Source: Lachnospiraceae bacterium (GTDB lineage Bacteria > Bacillota > Clostridia > Lachnospirales > Lachnospiraceae). Taken from it: a stretch of 53,100 bases of DNA. The notes below the pieces were generated by a model. The model was not told the DNA's origin. It saw only the letters and a program-made list of their open reading frames with translations, and did not search any database. The translations under genes were made by a program, and so were the position numbers. How positions within the stretch are numbered: the stretch's first letter is position 1; the number at the start of each line of letters is the position of its first letter. Location of the stretch: positions 1-53,100 of the forward strand of contig SVEZ01000017.1 of the NCBI GenBank assembly GCA_015057115.1. Reading direction: 5' to 3'. This document shows, one piece after another, positions 40,711 through 48,598 of the stretch.

Positions 40711-43562
40711 AAGTCCTCCTTATGTATCTTGAGCAAGGTTTGGGCCACCAGCTTCTGGTCGAGCTGTGTTACCGCAGCCTTTAACGTATCAAACTCACGG
40801 GCTGCCGTTTCCGGCAACTTGTAGGATGAAAGCTTCTTAATGGTATTGTCAGCTGTTTCGATATCCATTTTACCCATCGCATCAGACAACATGTTTAAAA
40901 GCATTTCCAGAACATCTTTTTTAATCTCCTCTTTATCTGCCTCTGCAACATCATCCTGATTCAGATAATCGGCAAGTCGATCTTTGTAAATTCGCCATTC
41001 CCGAAGGAACACATCGTGAAGTTTCAGGATAGTATCCATGTCCTCGTTGGATGCAGCTTGTTCCAAAACTGCCGCCATTCCGGATAAAGGGAAAATACCC
41101 ACATAGCCGGCAGCGCTTTTCATGCCGTGTACCTGAATTCGGTAATCCGGCATGGTATCCGGTAAACCATCCTTGAAGGACTGAAGCTTATCCGCCTGCT
41201 GATTGAGGGAATCCACAAAGCCATCCATGAGATCTCTCAGGGAAGCTTTGTTTTGAATCCGCATCATGGCAACTTCCCAATCCACGCCGAAGATAACAGG
41301 AAAATCGGCAGGGTCTGCAATAGGGCTTGCGGGGGTGTCCATAGCAGGAACTGATGTGGAAGAAATCGGTATCAACTTCTCCGGAGAAAGGGTGTTTCTA
41401 ATAACTTTTTCCAGATTATCCGGAGAAATGGGTTTCGAAATAAATCCATCAAAACCGGCTTCCAGATACTTCTCTTTCCAACCGTTTACAGCGTTGGCAG
41501 TAAGTACAATAATAGGTGTATCGGCGCAGGGACCGTTTTGCTCGGCTTTAATTTCCTGCATTGCTTCAATACCGTCAATGCCCGGCATCATGTGGTCCAT
41601 AAAAATAATATCAAAATGGGTTTTGGAGGCCAGTTTAATGGCTTCCAGACCACTGCCGGCTTCGGTTATTTTCATTTGTGTCTGCGCCAGCAGGGATACA
41701 AAAACCTTTCGATTCATACTATTATCATCCGCCACCAGGATGGTTGCGTCCGGTGCAAGGAAGGTTTTTGTGTAGGTGTATGTATCAGAGGTCATGTGCT
41801 CCATTTTTTTATCGAAATCCTGAATAGGCTCTTTTTCCACAACCTTCTGTTTCAAATCAAAGGAAAAAAGGGAACCTCTGCCATATTCGCTTTGTACATC
41901 CAGCTCGGAATCCATCAAAGCAAGAAGCCTGCGGGTAATGGAGATTCCAAGACCGGTACCCTCTATCTTACGGTTATTGCTGTCTTCAATTCGTTCAAAT
42001 TCGGAAAAAAGAATTTCCATTTCCTCCGGTTTAATTCCACGTCCGGTATCTTCTACTTCAAAGTGGAGGAGGACTTCATCGTCACCATCTACCCAAGTCA
42101 TTTCGTCCGTATTTAAGCTGACGCGAAAGTAAACGGAGCCGCTGGGGGTGTATTTCACTGCATTGGAAAGCAGATTCATCAAAACCTGTTTAATTCGGAT
42201 ATCGTCACCCCATAATCTGGCAGGGATATCCGAAGAGATTGAAAGATGGAAGGAAAGACTCTGTTCCTTGGTCTTGTACTGGGTCATGTTAATGAGGTCG
42301 TACAGCATGCTGGCCACATCGTATTCCACCGGGAAGAGTTCCATCTTTCCGGACTCGATCTTACTCAAATCCAAAATGTCATTAATCAGTGAAAGCAGAG
42401 TACGTCCTGCAGACTGAATGTCACGTGCATAATCCTGAACAGAACTTTGGGTGCTTTCTCGTAAAATCATTTCATCCATTCCAAGAACCGTGTTAATAGG
42501 AGTCCGAATTTCGTGGGACATGTTGGTTAAAAAATAGGTCTTGGAGTGATTGGCTGCTTCCGCCATCTGCCTTGCTTCCTCTAACTCCTGCAAGTGGTAG
42601 TAATGATTGGTGGAATCATTTAATACGTAGAGTTTCACATGGTCATTGGAATTGGGCTCTAATATTCTTTCCTCAAAAGAATAGATGCTGTTACCGATGA
42701 AAAGCGGCTTGTTTTCCGCGATAGATTCTTGAATTTGTGTTACCACCGATTGTGGGTCAAGGGCCAGAGACGGAAAAACCTGTAACGCGGTCTGGTTGTA
42801 ATAGGCCACATCTTCGTTTGTATCCATGGCAATAACACCGGCGGAAAGCTTATCAATCAGATAATCTTTGGTAACAAATTCGGTCTTCATAAGATCCTTT
42901 TTAAAAATAGCATACAGAATCAGCGAAGCGCAGACAGAAAAGCCAATCTGGTTCATGTCAAAAAGATCGTGTATCGGAAATGTGGATAAAAAACCGATTA
43001 TGATTTCGCACACCAGAGCGGTTATAATGATTTGAAGCTGCTTCCGCTTCTGCATGTTTTTCTCTCGGGCAGTAGATAGAATCAGTGTTATGAGGCACAG
43101 AACAATCAGGGCCATTACAAAAATGTCCCATGCGATACCCCAAACCCCCAGTTCATATTTGTAAAAGGTATGCTTTCCCAAGGTAAGTTTGTAAAATCCT
43201 TTAAAGAAAAGGTCGGTTTCCCGTGTTTTAATAACGACGATATAGGTAACCGATCCCAATCCAAGCATAAGTGCTGTGATAATATTGGACAGATCATGTC
43301 CGCAAAGCTTGGCACAGAAGAATAAAAACGAAATGGTAACCGCAATTTTGCCCCCCCAGGAAACCAGGACAGTTACAAAATAAGCGGATTCCGATTCTGC
43401 AAAAAGCGACATCATGTGTCCGCAACTGCTGATAAGCATGGCGACACAATTCATATATAAATAGTAGTGAGTTCGTGTTTTCATGTTTTTGAAGACGAAC
43501 AATCCTTCAAAAAACAGCAAAAAAATAACGATCCACTGACTGGCTACGATAAAATAAAACAT
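40707..43562 (-). CDS. Hybrid sensor histidine kinase with 7TM sensor, PAS, HK, REC and HPt domains
   Basis: A 951-residue multi-domain sensor. In order: a seven-span N-terminal membrane region of the HisKA-7TM kind (residues 1-225), a PAS-like domain (about 228-330), dimerisation and phosphoacceptor domain with His350 in MSHEIRTPINT, ATPase domain (N box NLLSNAVKYTP, DTGRGIKPEE, GTGLGISI), a receiver domain with Asp656 in FMDHMMPGIDG, and a C-terminal HPt with His812 in VHGMKSAAGY. It can run a complete internal relay His-Asp-His, the last step going to the neighbouring response regulator. Ligand and target are unknown. GAGGAGATG lies just before the ATG. Confidence 0.96.
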   Translation of the reverse strand: MFYFIVASQWIVIFLLFFEGLFVFKNMKTRTHYYLYMNCVAMLISSCGHMMSLFAESESAYFVTVLVSWGGKIAVTISFLFFCAKLCGHDLSNIITALMLGLGSVTYIVVIKTRETDLFFKGFYKLTLGKHTFYKYELGVWGIAWDIFVMALIVLCLITLILSTAREKNMQKRKQLQIIITALVCEIIIGFLSTFPIHDLFDMNQIGFSVCASLILYAIFKKDLMKTEFVTKDYLIDKLSAGVIAMDTNEDVAYYNQTALQVFPSLALDPQSVVTQIQESIAENKPLFIGNSIYSFEERILEPNSNDHVKLYVLNDSTNHYYHLQELEEARQMAEAANHSKTYFLTNMSHEIRTPINTVLGMDEMILRESTQSSVQDYARDIQSAGRTLLSLINDILDLSKIESGKMELFPVEYDVASMLYDLINMTQYKTKEQSLSFHLSISSDIPARLWGDDIRIKQVLMNLLSNAVKYTPSGSVYFRVSLNTDEMTWVDGDDEVLLHFEVEDTGRGIKPEEMEILFSEFERIEDSNNRKIEGTGLGISITRRLLALMDSELDVQSEYGRGSLFSFDLKQKVVEKEPIQDFDKKMEHMTSDTYTYTKTFLAPDATILVADDNSMNRKVFVSLLAQTQMKITEAGSGLEAIKLASKTHFDIIFMDHMMPGIDGIEAMQEIKAEQNGPCADTPIIVLTANAVNGWKEKYLEAGFDGFISKPISPDNLEKVIRNTLSPEKLIPISSTSVPAMDTPASPIADPADFPVIFGVDWEVAMMRIQNKASLRDLMDGFVDSLNQQADKLQSFKDGLPDTMPDYRIQVHGMKSAAGYVGIFPLSGMAAVLEQAASNEDMDTILKLHDVFLREWRIYKDRLADYLNQDDVAEADKEEIKKDVLEMLLNMLSDAMGKMDIETADNTIKKLSSYKLPETAAREFDTLKAAVTQLDQKLVAQTLLKIHKEDL

Positions 43563-43644
43563 TCCACATCTCCTCTAATGAAAAGGCACGTGTTTTCGTC
43601 GGTCATCACTGTCGCTGCAAAAAAATTAACGAATAGTTAATGGT

Positions 43645-43673
43645 ATCTTATCATATTTTGAACAATGTTTCAA
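43645..43673 (-). promoter_or_regulatory. Promoter of the hybrid kinase operon
   Basis: On the minus strand TTGAAA (43668-43673), 17 bases, TAAGAT (43645-43650). Confidence 0.6.
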
Positions 43674-43696
43674 TGTCCTAACTGTGAGATAATAGT

Positions 43697-43708
43697 GAAA
43701 ACGTTTTC
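43697..43708. promoter_or_regulatory. cre-like palindrome
   Basis: GAAAACGTTTTC is a perfect 12-base palindrome within TGAAAACGTTTTCG, which matches the CcpA catabolite site TGWAANCGNTNWCA except the last base. It lies about 25 bases upstream of the kinase -35. A second palindrome CGCTATAGCG lies at 43718-43727. Confidence 0.45.
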
Positions 43709-43745
43709 GAAAAATTTCGCTATAGCGCCAATAATGATAAAAAAT

Positions 43746-43774
43746 TTGACATTAGTTTCCGTGTTTGGTAAATT
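43746..43774 (+). promoter_or_regulatory. Promoter of amidase gene
   Basis: TTGACA (43746-43751), 17 bases, TAAATT (43769-43774). Confidence 0.6.
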
Positions 43775-43807
43775 TAAGCTGATAAATAAAGATGGGGGAA
43801 GGTCCTT

Positions 43808-44701
43808 ATGAACATAGGAAAAACACGATTATTTACAATATTGTTTCTGATTTGCCTGACCGCAAGCCTGACGGTAGGCGGATTAACACCAGCCACCGGC
43901 GTGGCAAAAAGCGCCGGTTCCAAAGCAAAAAAGGGATATAAAATTACAAGAATCGCTTTTGACTCCAAGTGGGAATACGGGGATTGTGCCAAGATTACAA
44001 GTGGTGAAGCGGTTTTGTATACCGTTACCGGAAAGAATGCAAAGGGAAAAACTGTTTGTATCAATGCCGGACATGGAACAGAAGGCGGTGCAAGTAAAAC
44101 CGTTCTTTGTCATCCCGATGGTAGCCCCAAGATTGTATCCGGAAGTACTGCTGCAGGAGCAACAAAAGCCCCGGCGGTGGGTGGTGGTATGACTTTCAAT
44201 GATGGAACGAGAGAGGCAGCAGCTACATTGAAGGCGGCCATTGCTACCAGAAAAGAACTTTTGAAGCATGGATATAACGTGTTGATGATTCGTACAAGAA
44301 AGGATGTTCAGTTGGATAATGTGGCGCGAACCCTGATTGCCAACAATAATGCAGACATACATATTGCGATTCACTACGATGGAGACGGCCTTTCCTATGA
44401 TAAGGGAGTATTTTTCTGCAGTGTTCCCAATAACCGGGCATACAGAAATATGGAACCGGTGAAATCATACTGGAAGAAGCATAATCGACTAGGAAAATAT
44501 GTTATTAAGGGATTGGAAAAAGCCGGAATGAAAAAATGGAGCAACGGAAGAATGCCCATGGATTTGACCCAGACTTCTTTCAGTACTGTTCCGTCCATTG
44601 ATTTGGAGGTTGGAAACCAGTGTTCCAACCGGTCGGATGGGGTAATGAAAAAGATAGCCAAAGGAATCCGTCTGGGAGTGGATCGATACTTTTCTAAGTA
44701 G
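43808..44701 (+). CDS. Secreted N-acetylmuramoyl-L-alanine amidase (Amidase_3)
   Basis: A 297-residue protein with a signal peptide (residues 1-33), a lead-in region, and an Amidase_3 zinc hydrolase domain that cuts the bond between muramic acid and L-alanine in peptidoglycan. Zinc ligands and the catalytic glutamate are visible: His89 in CINAGHGTEGG, the glutamate in REAAATLKAA, His in HIAIHYDGD and Glu in IDLEVGNQ. GGGGGAAGG precedes the ATG at 43808. It overlaps the tadA stop on the opposite strand by eight bases. Confidence 0.92.
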   Translation: MNIGKTRLFTILFLICLTASLTVGGLTPATGVAKSAGSKAKKGYKITRIAFDSKWEYGDCAKITSGEAVLYTVTGKNAKGKTVCINAGHGTEGGASKTVLCHPDGSPKIVSGSTAAGATKAPAVGGGMTFNDGTREAAATLKAAIATRKELLKHGYNVLMIRTRKDVQLDNVARTLIANNNADIHIAIHYDGDGLSYDKGVFFCSVPNNRAYRNMEPVKSYWKKHNRLGKYVIKGLEKAGMKKWSNGRMPMDLTQTSFSTVPSIDLEVGNQCSNRSDGVMKKIAKGIRLGVDRYFSK

Positions 44702-45167
44702 AGGCAGCTTTTTTGCGCTCCCGCAACTCCCGGAAGAAGTCACTAAGCATGGTGGAGCACTCTTCTTCCAACACCCCTTTGGTGATTTTTACCTGATGAT
44801 TAAACTGTTTCATATCTAAAAGGTTAATAACGGAGCCGGCACTTCCGGCTTTGGCATTCATACAACCGATAACAACTTCGTCGATTCGGGACTGTACCAG
44901 TGCGCCTGCGCACATCTGGCAGGGCTCCAAGGTCACGTACATGGTACAGCCCTCTAATCGCCAGTCCCCCAGCTTCTTGCTAGCCTTCTTTATGGCAATG
45001 ATCTCTGCGTGGGCCAGGGTCAGTTTGTCTGTATTTCTGCGGTTATAGCCCCGGGCAATGATTTTTCCGTCTTTCACAATCACGCATCCGATGGGAACTT
45101 CTTCTAAGGCGTATGCCTTTTTTGCCTGTCGGATGGCTTCTTTCATATATTTTACTGCGTCTTCCAT
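44694..45167 (-). CDS. tadA: tRNA-specific adenosine deaminase TadA
   Basis: The 157-residue zinc deaminase turns adenine-34 of tRNA-Arg(ACG) into inosine. Zinc site His53-Ala-Glu55 (LAHAEIIAI) and PCQMC with Cys83 and Cys86 are intact, and the length is typical. Codons continue seven residues upstream to 45188, but the family starts near MEDAVKYM, so 45167 is preferred; neither start has a strong ribosome site. Confidence 0.93.
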   Translation of the reverse strand: MEDAVKYMKEAIRQAKKAYALEEVPIGCVIVKDGKIIARGYNRRNTDKLTLAHAEIIAIKKASKKLGDWRLEGCTMYVTLEPCQMCAGALVQSRIDEVVIGCMNAKAGSAGSVINLLDMKQFNHQVKITKGVLEEECSTMLSDFFRELRERKKAAST

Positions 45168-45244
45168 TCTTACACCAACTATATACATTTCTAAAATTTC
45201 TTGCTATACTATATATAGTGTATTATATAGGAAGTGAAAAGGAA

Positions 45245-45943
45245 ATGCAAATTCATGGTTTTGCAAAAATGACATTGCTGGATTATCCGGAACATGTGGC
45301 AGCCACGATTTTTACCGGGGCATGTAACTTTCGGTGTCCCTTTTGCCATAACGGAGATTTGGTTTTAAATCCCGGGGAGGTGCCAGCAATTTCGGAGGAA
45401 GAAGTGCTTGCCACCTTGCAAAAGCGGCAAAAGATTTTGGATGGGGTCTGTATTACCGGTGGAGAGCCTACGTTACAATCAGATTTGCCTGATTTTATAA
45501 GAAAAATCAAACAGTTAGGTCTTTTGGTAAAATTGGATACCAACGGATATCGACCGGATATCTTGGAAAAACTTTTAAAAGAAGGACTCTTGGACTACGT
45601 AGCAATGGATATTAAGAATTCCCGAGAAAAATATGCTATGACAGCAGGGGTTTCGGATTTTGAACTGAAAAGAATAGAAGCTTCCGTAGAACTTTTAAAA
45701 AATGGAGACCTCCCTTATGAATTTCGCACCACTGCGGTTGCGGAACTTCATAGTAAAGAGGATTTTATTGCCATTGGCGAATGGATATGTGGAGCTAAGG
45801 CCTATTATATCCAGCCCTATCGGGAAAGTGAGCAGGTGATTTCACCGGGCTTTCATGCCCACGCTCTTTCCGAATTGGAAGAGATTAAAGCGGCGCTTAC
45901 GCCTTTTGTTAAAAAAGTGGAGCTTAGAGGAGTAGAGGAATGA
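45245..45943 (+). CDS. nrdG: Anaerobic ribonucleoside-triphosphate reductase activating protein (NrdG2 type)
   Basis: A 232-residue radical SAM enzyme that generates the glycyl radical of the anaerobic reductase. The cluster motif C-x3-C-x2-C is at Cys27, Cys31, Cys34 (CNFRCPFC), the SAM glycine motif GGEPTL follows, and the opening HGFAKMTLLDYP is typical of the NrdG2 (activating protein) branch. GAAAAGGAA precedes the ATG at 45245; an earlier in-frame start at 45113 lies in the tadA region and is rejected. No nrdD gene lies in the window, so the partner enzyme is elsewhere. Confidence 0.9.
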   Translation: MQIHGFAKMTLLDYPEHVAATIFTGACNFRCPFCHNGDLVLNPGEVPAISEEEVLATLQKRQKILDGVCITGGEPTLQSDLPDFIRKIKQLGLLVKLDTNGYRPDILEKLLKEGLLDYVAMDIKNSREKYAMTAGVSDFELKRIEASVELLKNGDLPYEFRTTAVAELHSKEDFIAIGEWICGAKAYYIQPYRESEQVISPGFHAHALSELEEIKAALTPFVKKVELRGVEE

Positions 45944-46512
45944 ATATACGACAGGAAGACGGATTTTGCCGTTCCTATACAACACAGCGTCTTTGCCTGA
46001 AAATATTGGATGAAAGCGGAGCTTCGGAGGTATTGGCTTTTCTGAATCGAGGGGCGGATACCTTTGAACGGGTAGAAAGTAAGAAGCCGGCGGATTTTTA
46101 TACCCATGCTACCCAACGCAAGCTTTTGCATGCGGAATATCATATGGCAATGCAGAAAAATGGCGTTCGGTTCTGGATTTACGAGAAGAATGTACCGCAA
46201 AAGATTATCGGAACCATCTCTTTTTCCTTTTATCGGGTAGCTCCCTTCCACACGATTATGGTGGGATATAAGCTTTTGCCGGAATACTGGCATAGAGGTT
46301 ATGCAACGGAAGCCTTAAGTGCGGCGGTCAGGATTGTTCCTTCTGTGATGAAGGTGGCGCGGATTGAAGCCTTTGTGCTTCCGGAGAATCAGGCGTCCCA
46401 GGTGCTTTTGGGCAGAGTGGGATTCCGTTTGGAGGGAACGGCCTATCAATGTCTGGAGGTACAGGGAGTAAGGCGGGATCATTTGCAGTTTGCCTATGTG
46501 GTTCCCAATTGA
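45940..46512 (+). CDS. GNAT family N-acetyltransferase (RimJ-like)
   Basis: The 190-residue protein belongs to the RimJ/RimL-type GNAT enzymes: [19 protein letters not shown] at the start, [21 protein letters not shown] as acetyl-CoA loop, and [20 protein letters not shown] before the end. The ATG overlaps the nrdG stop by ATGA, with AGAGGAG upstream, so translation is coupled. Its substrate, probably a protein N-terminus or small amine, is not visible in sequence. Confidence 0.88.
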   Translation: MNIRQEDGFCRSYTTQRLCLKILDESGASEVLAFLNRGADTFERVESKKPADFYTHATQRKLLHAEYHMAMQKNGVRFWIYEKNVPQKIIGTISFSFYRVAPFHTIMVGYKLLPEYWHRGYATEALSAAVRIVPSVMKVARIEAFVLPENQASQVLLGRVGFRLEGTAYQCLEVQGVRRDHLQFAYVVPN

Positions 46513-46560
46513 AAATTTCGATAATCGTTTTATCAAATCACGAAAAAAGTGTGAAGTGTC

Positions 46561-46598
46561 CGTCAGTTGTTGACGAACGCTTCTTTTTTTTGTATATT
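46561..46598 (+). promoter_or_regulatory. Promoter of rubrerythrin gene with inverted repeat at -35
   Basis: TTGACG (46570-46575), 17 bases, TATATT (46593-46598). CGTCA-GTTGT-TGACG (46561-46575) is a perfect inverted repeat over the -35. A very similar repeat lies at the -35 of the 48022 gene. Confidence 0.65.
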
Positions 46599-46655
46599 GT
46601 AATGAGCGGCAGGGAAATGCCGGGTTTAAATGATATGAGAAAAGGAGAAGATACT

Positions 46656-47201
46656 ATGGCTAAATATGTATGCAGCGTATGTGGTTATGTTCATGAGGGA
46701 GATAGTGCACCGGCAGAGTGCCCACAGTGCCACGTTGGACCGGAGAAATTTATTAAGCAGGAAGAGGGCGGACGTACCTGGGCTTGCGAGCATGTGGTTG
46801 GAGTAGCAAAGGGAGCTCCGGAGGATATTTTGGAGGACTTAAGATCTAACTTTAAAGGTGAGTGCAGTGAAGTTGGTATGTATCTTGCAATGGCAAGAGT
46901 TGCACATAGAGAGGGCTATCCGGAAGTTGGTCTTTACTATGAGAAGGCTGCCTGGGAAGAGGCTGAGCATGCGGCGAAATTTGCTGAGTTGTTAGGTGAA
47001 GTGGTTACCGATTCCACGAAAAAGAACCTGGAGCTGCGTGTGGAAGCTGAGTGTGGCGCCACTGCAGGTAAGATGGACTTGGCAAAACGTGCAAAGGCAT
47101 TAGACCTGGATGCGATTCATGATACCGTTCATGAAATGGGACGTGACGAAGCAAGACATGGCAAGGCATTTGAGGGACTGTTAAACAGATACTTCAAATA
47201 A
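46656..47201 (+). CDS. Reverse rubrerythrin (NADH peroxidase type)
   Basis: A 181-residue protein with an N-terminal rubredoxin-like iron site (Cys6, Cys9, Cys22, Cys25) followed by a ferritin-like diiron domain ([62 protein letters not shown]). The rubredoxin part comes first, the order of reverse rubrerythrins, which reduce peroxide in anaerobes. AAAGGAGAAG lies before the ATG at 46656; the longer upstream frame is rejected because it includes the promoter. It is probably induced by oxygen or peroxide. Confidence 0.93.
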   Translation: MAKYVCSVCGYVHEGDSAPAECPQCHVGPEKFIKQEEGGRTWACEHVVGVAKGAPEDILEDLRSNFKGECSEVGMYLAMARVAHREGYPEVGLYYEKAAWEEAEHAAKFAELLGEVVTDSTKKNLELRVEAECGATAGKMDLAKRAKALDLDAIHDTVHEMGRDEARHGKAFEGLLNRYFK

Positions 47202-47227
47202 GAAAATCACATATTACGTTACCTTAA

Positions 47228-47260
47228 GGGGAGCAGGCCCAAGGGCTTGCTCCTCGTTTT
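47228..47260 (+). terminator. Terminator of rubrerythrin gene
   Basis: GGGAGCA-GGCCC pairs with GGGC-TTGCTCC, followed by TCGTTTT. Confidence 0.85.
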
Positions 47261-47276
47261 CGTCAGTTGGTGTAAA

Positions 47277-47501
47277 TTATTGGATAATTAGCTGTTCGTT
47301 TCGTGGTTCGTCCTCAAAGAAATCGGGTTGCTGTGATACAAATTCAATAATGTCAGATGTTGAAAGGTTAGAATGATTTCTTAAAAAAGAGAGTACTGTC
47401 TGTAATCGCTCGGGACTTTGCTTGGCATAATTGCTGATGCCTGCAACAAAACCAAAATATGAATTTGGAACAGTATTTAATCTGGTAAGTAATTCTTCCA
47501 T
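47277..47501 (-). CDS. Small hypothetical protein, 74 aa
   Basis: The product reads MEELLTRLNTVPNSYFGFVAG and is hydrophilic, acidic at the end (FFEDEPRNEQ) and likely helical, with no signal or membrane segment. I recognise no family. AGGAG lies eight bases before the ATG, which supports translation. On the same strand a degraded frame ends 12 bases upstream of it, so both may come from one former operon, of the kind seen for toxin-immunity or other accessory pairs. This last point is inference. Confidence 0.68.
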   Translation of the reverse strand: MEELLTRLNTVPNSYFGFVAGISNYAKQSPERLQTVLSFLRNHSNLSTSDIIEFVSQQPDFFEDEPRNEQLIIQ

Positions 47502-47512
47502 ATAATCATCTC

Positions 47513-47764
47513 CTAAAAATTTACCTTCCGGTATATATTATAATCATTATACCCGTGGTTTTCAAAGTAATATAGATAATAATTGTTGTCTGTTCCGACC
47601 GAGGCGTGGATGCATAGGCGTTCATTTTTGTATAGTGTGTAATCCGTATTGATTTCATGAACGATTTTGTAGTATTCCATAGGATCCAGTCGGTGGCGTG
47701 GAAACTGAAAAGGATTTCCATGTGAGTCGAAATTATAAATGTTATCCCTTCTTTCTTGATTGTA
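47513..47764 (-). pseudogene. Degraded gene, 83 codons open without start
   Basis: In this frame the codons read ...RRDNIYNFDSHGNPFQFPRH, then YYKIVHEINTDYTLYKNERL and so on to RKVNF and a TAG at 47513. The amino-acid mix (many Tyr, Asn, His, Asp) is that of a real soluble protein, while another frame over the same DNA (47521-47796) reads like a shadow. A TGA stands just before Tyr at 47764 and the first ATG is at 47680, with no proper ribosome site, so the front is missing. It is probably a 5'-truncated gene. I recognise no family; an origin as effector or immunity protein is possible but not shown. Confidence 0.55.
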
Positions 47765-47937
47765 TCATGCTGTTTTGAAAAAACAAAGGTAGACATCTAA
47801 GAAAAATAGATGAATAAATAAATTAATAGAAATAAGTTTGATGAAAAAGATATGGTTATTATAGCAATTCAAACACAATAGCACAAGGCAGAAATTCTAA
47901 AATAAATCTAAAGATTCTTAAATATACATAAAAATCC

Positions 47938-47975
47938 GTCAAATTGTTGACAGACCTGGGGAATGGCTGTATTCT
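47938..47975 (+). promoter_or_regulatory. Promoter of 172-aa membrane gene with inverted repeat at -35
   Basis: TTGACA (47947-47952), 17 bases, TATTCT (47970-47975). GTCAA-ATTG-TTGAC (47938-47951) is a perfect inverted repeat over the -35, very like the one of the rubrerythrin promoter (TCCGTCA...TTGTTGAC in both). Confidence 0.65.
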
Positions 47976-48021
47976 AAAGAAGGATTTATTATATTTACAT
48001 ACTGCATGAGGAGGAGTAGAC

Positions 48022-48540
48022 ATGAATATTGGAGGATTATTTCAGGAGATAACAAAGGGTGATATGGTGTTGCAGGGCGTGATTCTGGGGACAATCATAG
48101 CAACCATTATGATTGCACTTTCTGTCTGGCTGTTAAAGATGTTGTATGCCGCAAGCCTGCTTAAGAAGATGGGAAAACAGGTAAACCCGTTGGTTTACAT
48201 TCCACTTTGCAACGAAATCGGCGTGGTAAAATCCATACAGGAAGAAAATGATATTTTATTGCCCCTGTTTGATAAAAAAGTGGATAAGAACATTTTGTTT
48301 ATCAACCCGATTATAAATATTGCCGGAGCCCGCATACCCAAAAACTTTTCTACAGTGCTGTCTGTTTTGGTTATATATATCAACTTTGTGGAGTACAACT
48401 ACATTTACGAGATTTTCTACAAAGAGAAAAAGACAGGTCTGGCAATTGTCAGTGCGATTTTTCCCATCGTGTATCTGGTAGAGCTGATTCTTATGAATCG
48501 CCGCTATGATGGCGGAGATACCTACCGTGAGGTAGAGTAA
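48022..48540 (+). CDS. Membrane protein of unknown function, 172 aa
   Basis: A 172-residue protein with about four hydrophobic segments (GVILGTIIATIMIALSVWLL, NILFINPIINIAG, FSTVLSVLVIYINFV, LAIVSAIFPIVYLVELILM). The part WLLKMLYAASLLKKMGKQVN resembles small clostridial membrane proteins whose family is not characterised. GAGGAGGAG precedes the ATG. Its promoter carries the same inverted repeat as the rubrerythrin gene, so the two may share a regulator. No function is assigned. Confidence 0.72.
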   Translation: MNIGGLFQEITKGDMVLQGVILGTIIATIMIALSVWLLKMLYAASLLKKMGKQVNPLVYIPLCNEIGVVKSIQEENDILLPLFDKKVDKNILFINPIINIAGARIPKNFSTVLSVLVIYINFVEYNYIYEIFYKEKKTGLAIVSAIFPIVYLVELILMNRRYDGGDTYREVE

Positions 48541-48555
48541 AAGATAGGGGAAAAA

Positions 48556-48598
48556 GAAAAGGACAGGAACGAAAAATTTTCGTTTCTGTCCTTGTTTT
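48556..48598. terminator. Bidirectional terminator
   Basis: AAGGACAG-AACGAAAA pairs with TTTTCGTT-CTGTCCTT, with A and T runs on both sides, between the membrane gene and glmS. Confidence 0.88.

Noticed and set aside
47521-47796. 91-codon minus-strand frame reading MSTFVFSKQH
   Set aside because: Its second half is a low-complexity Ile/Thr run, while another frame of the same DNA reads like a real protein; it lacks a ribosome site.
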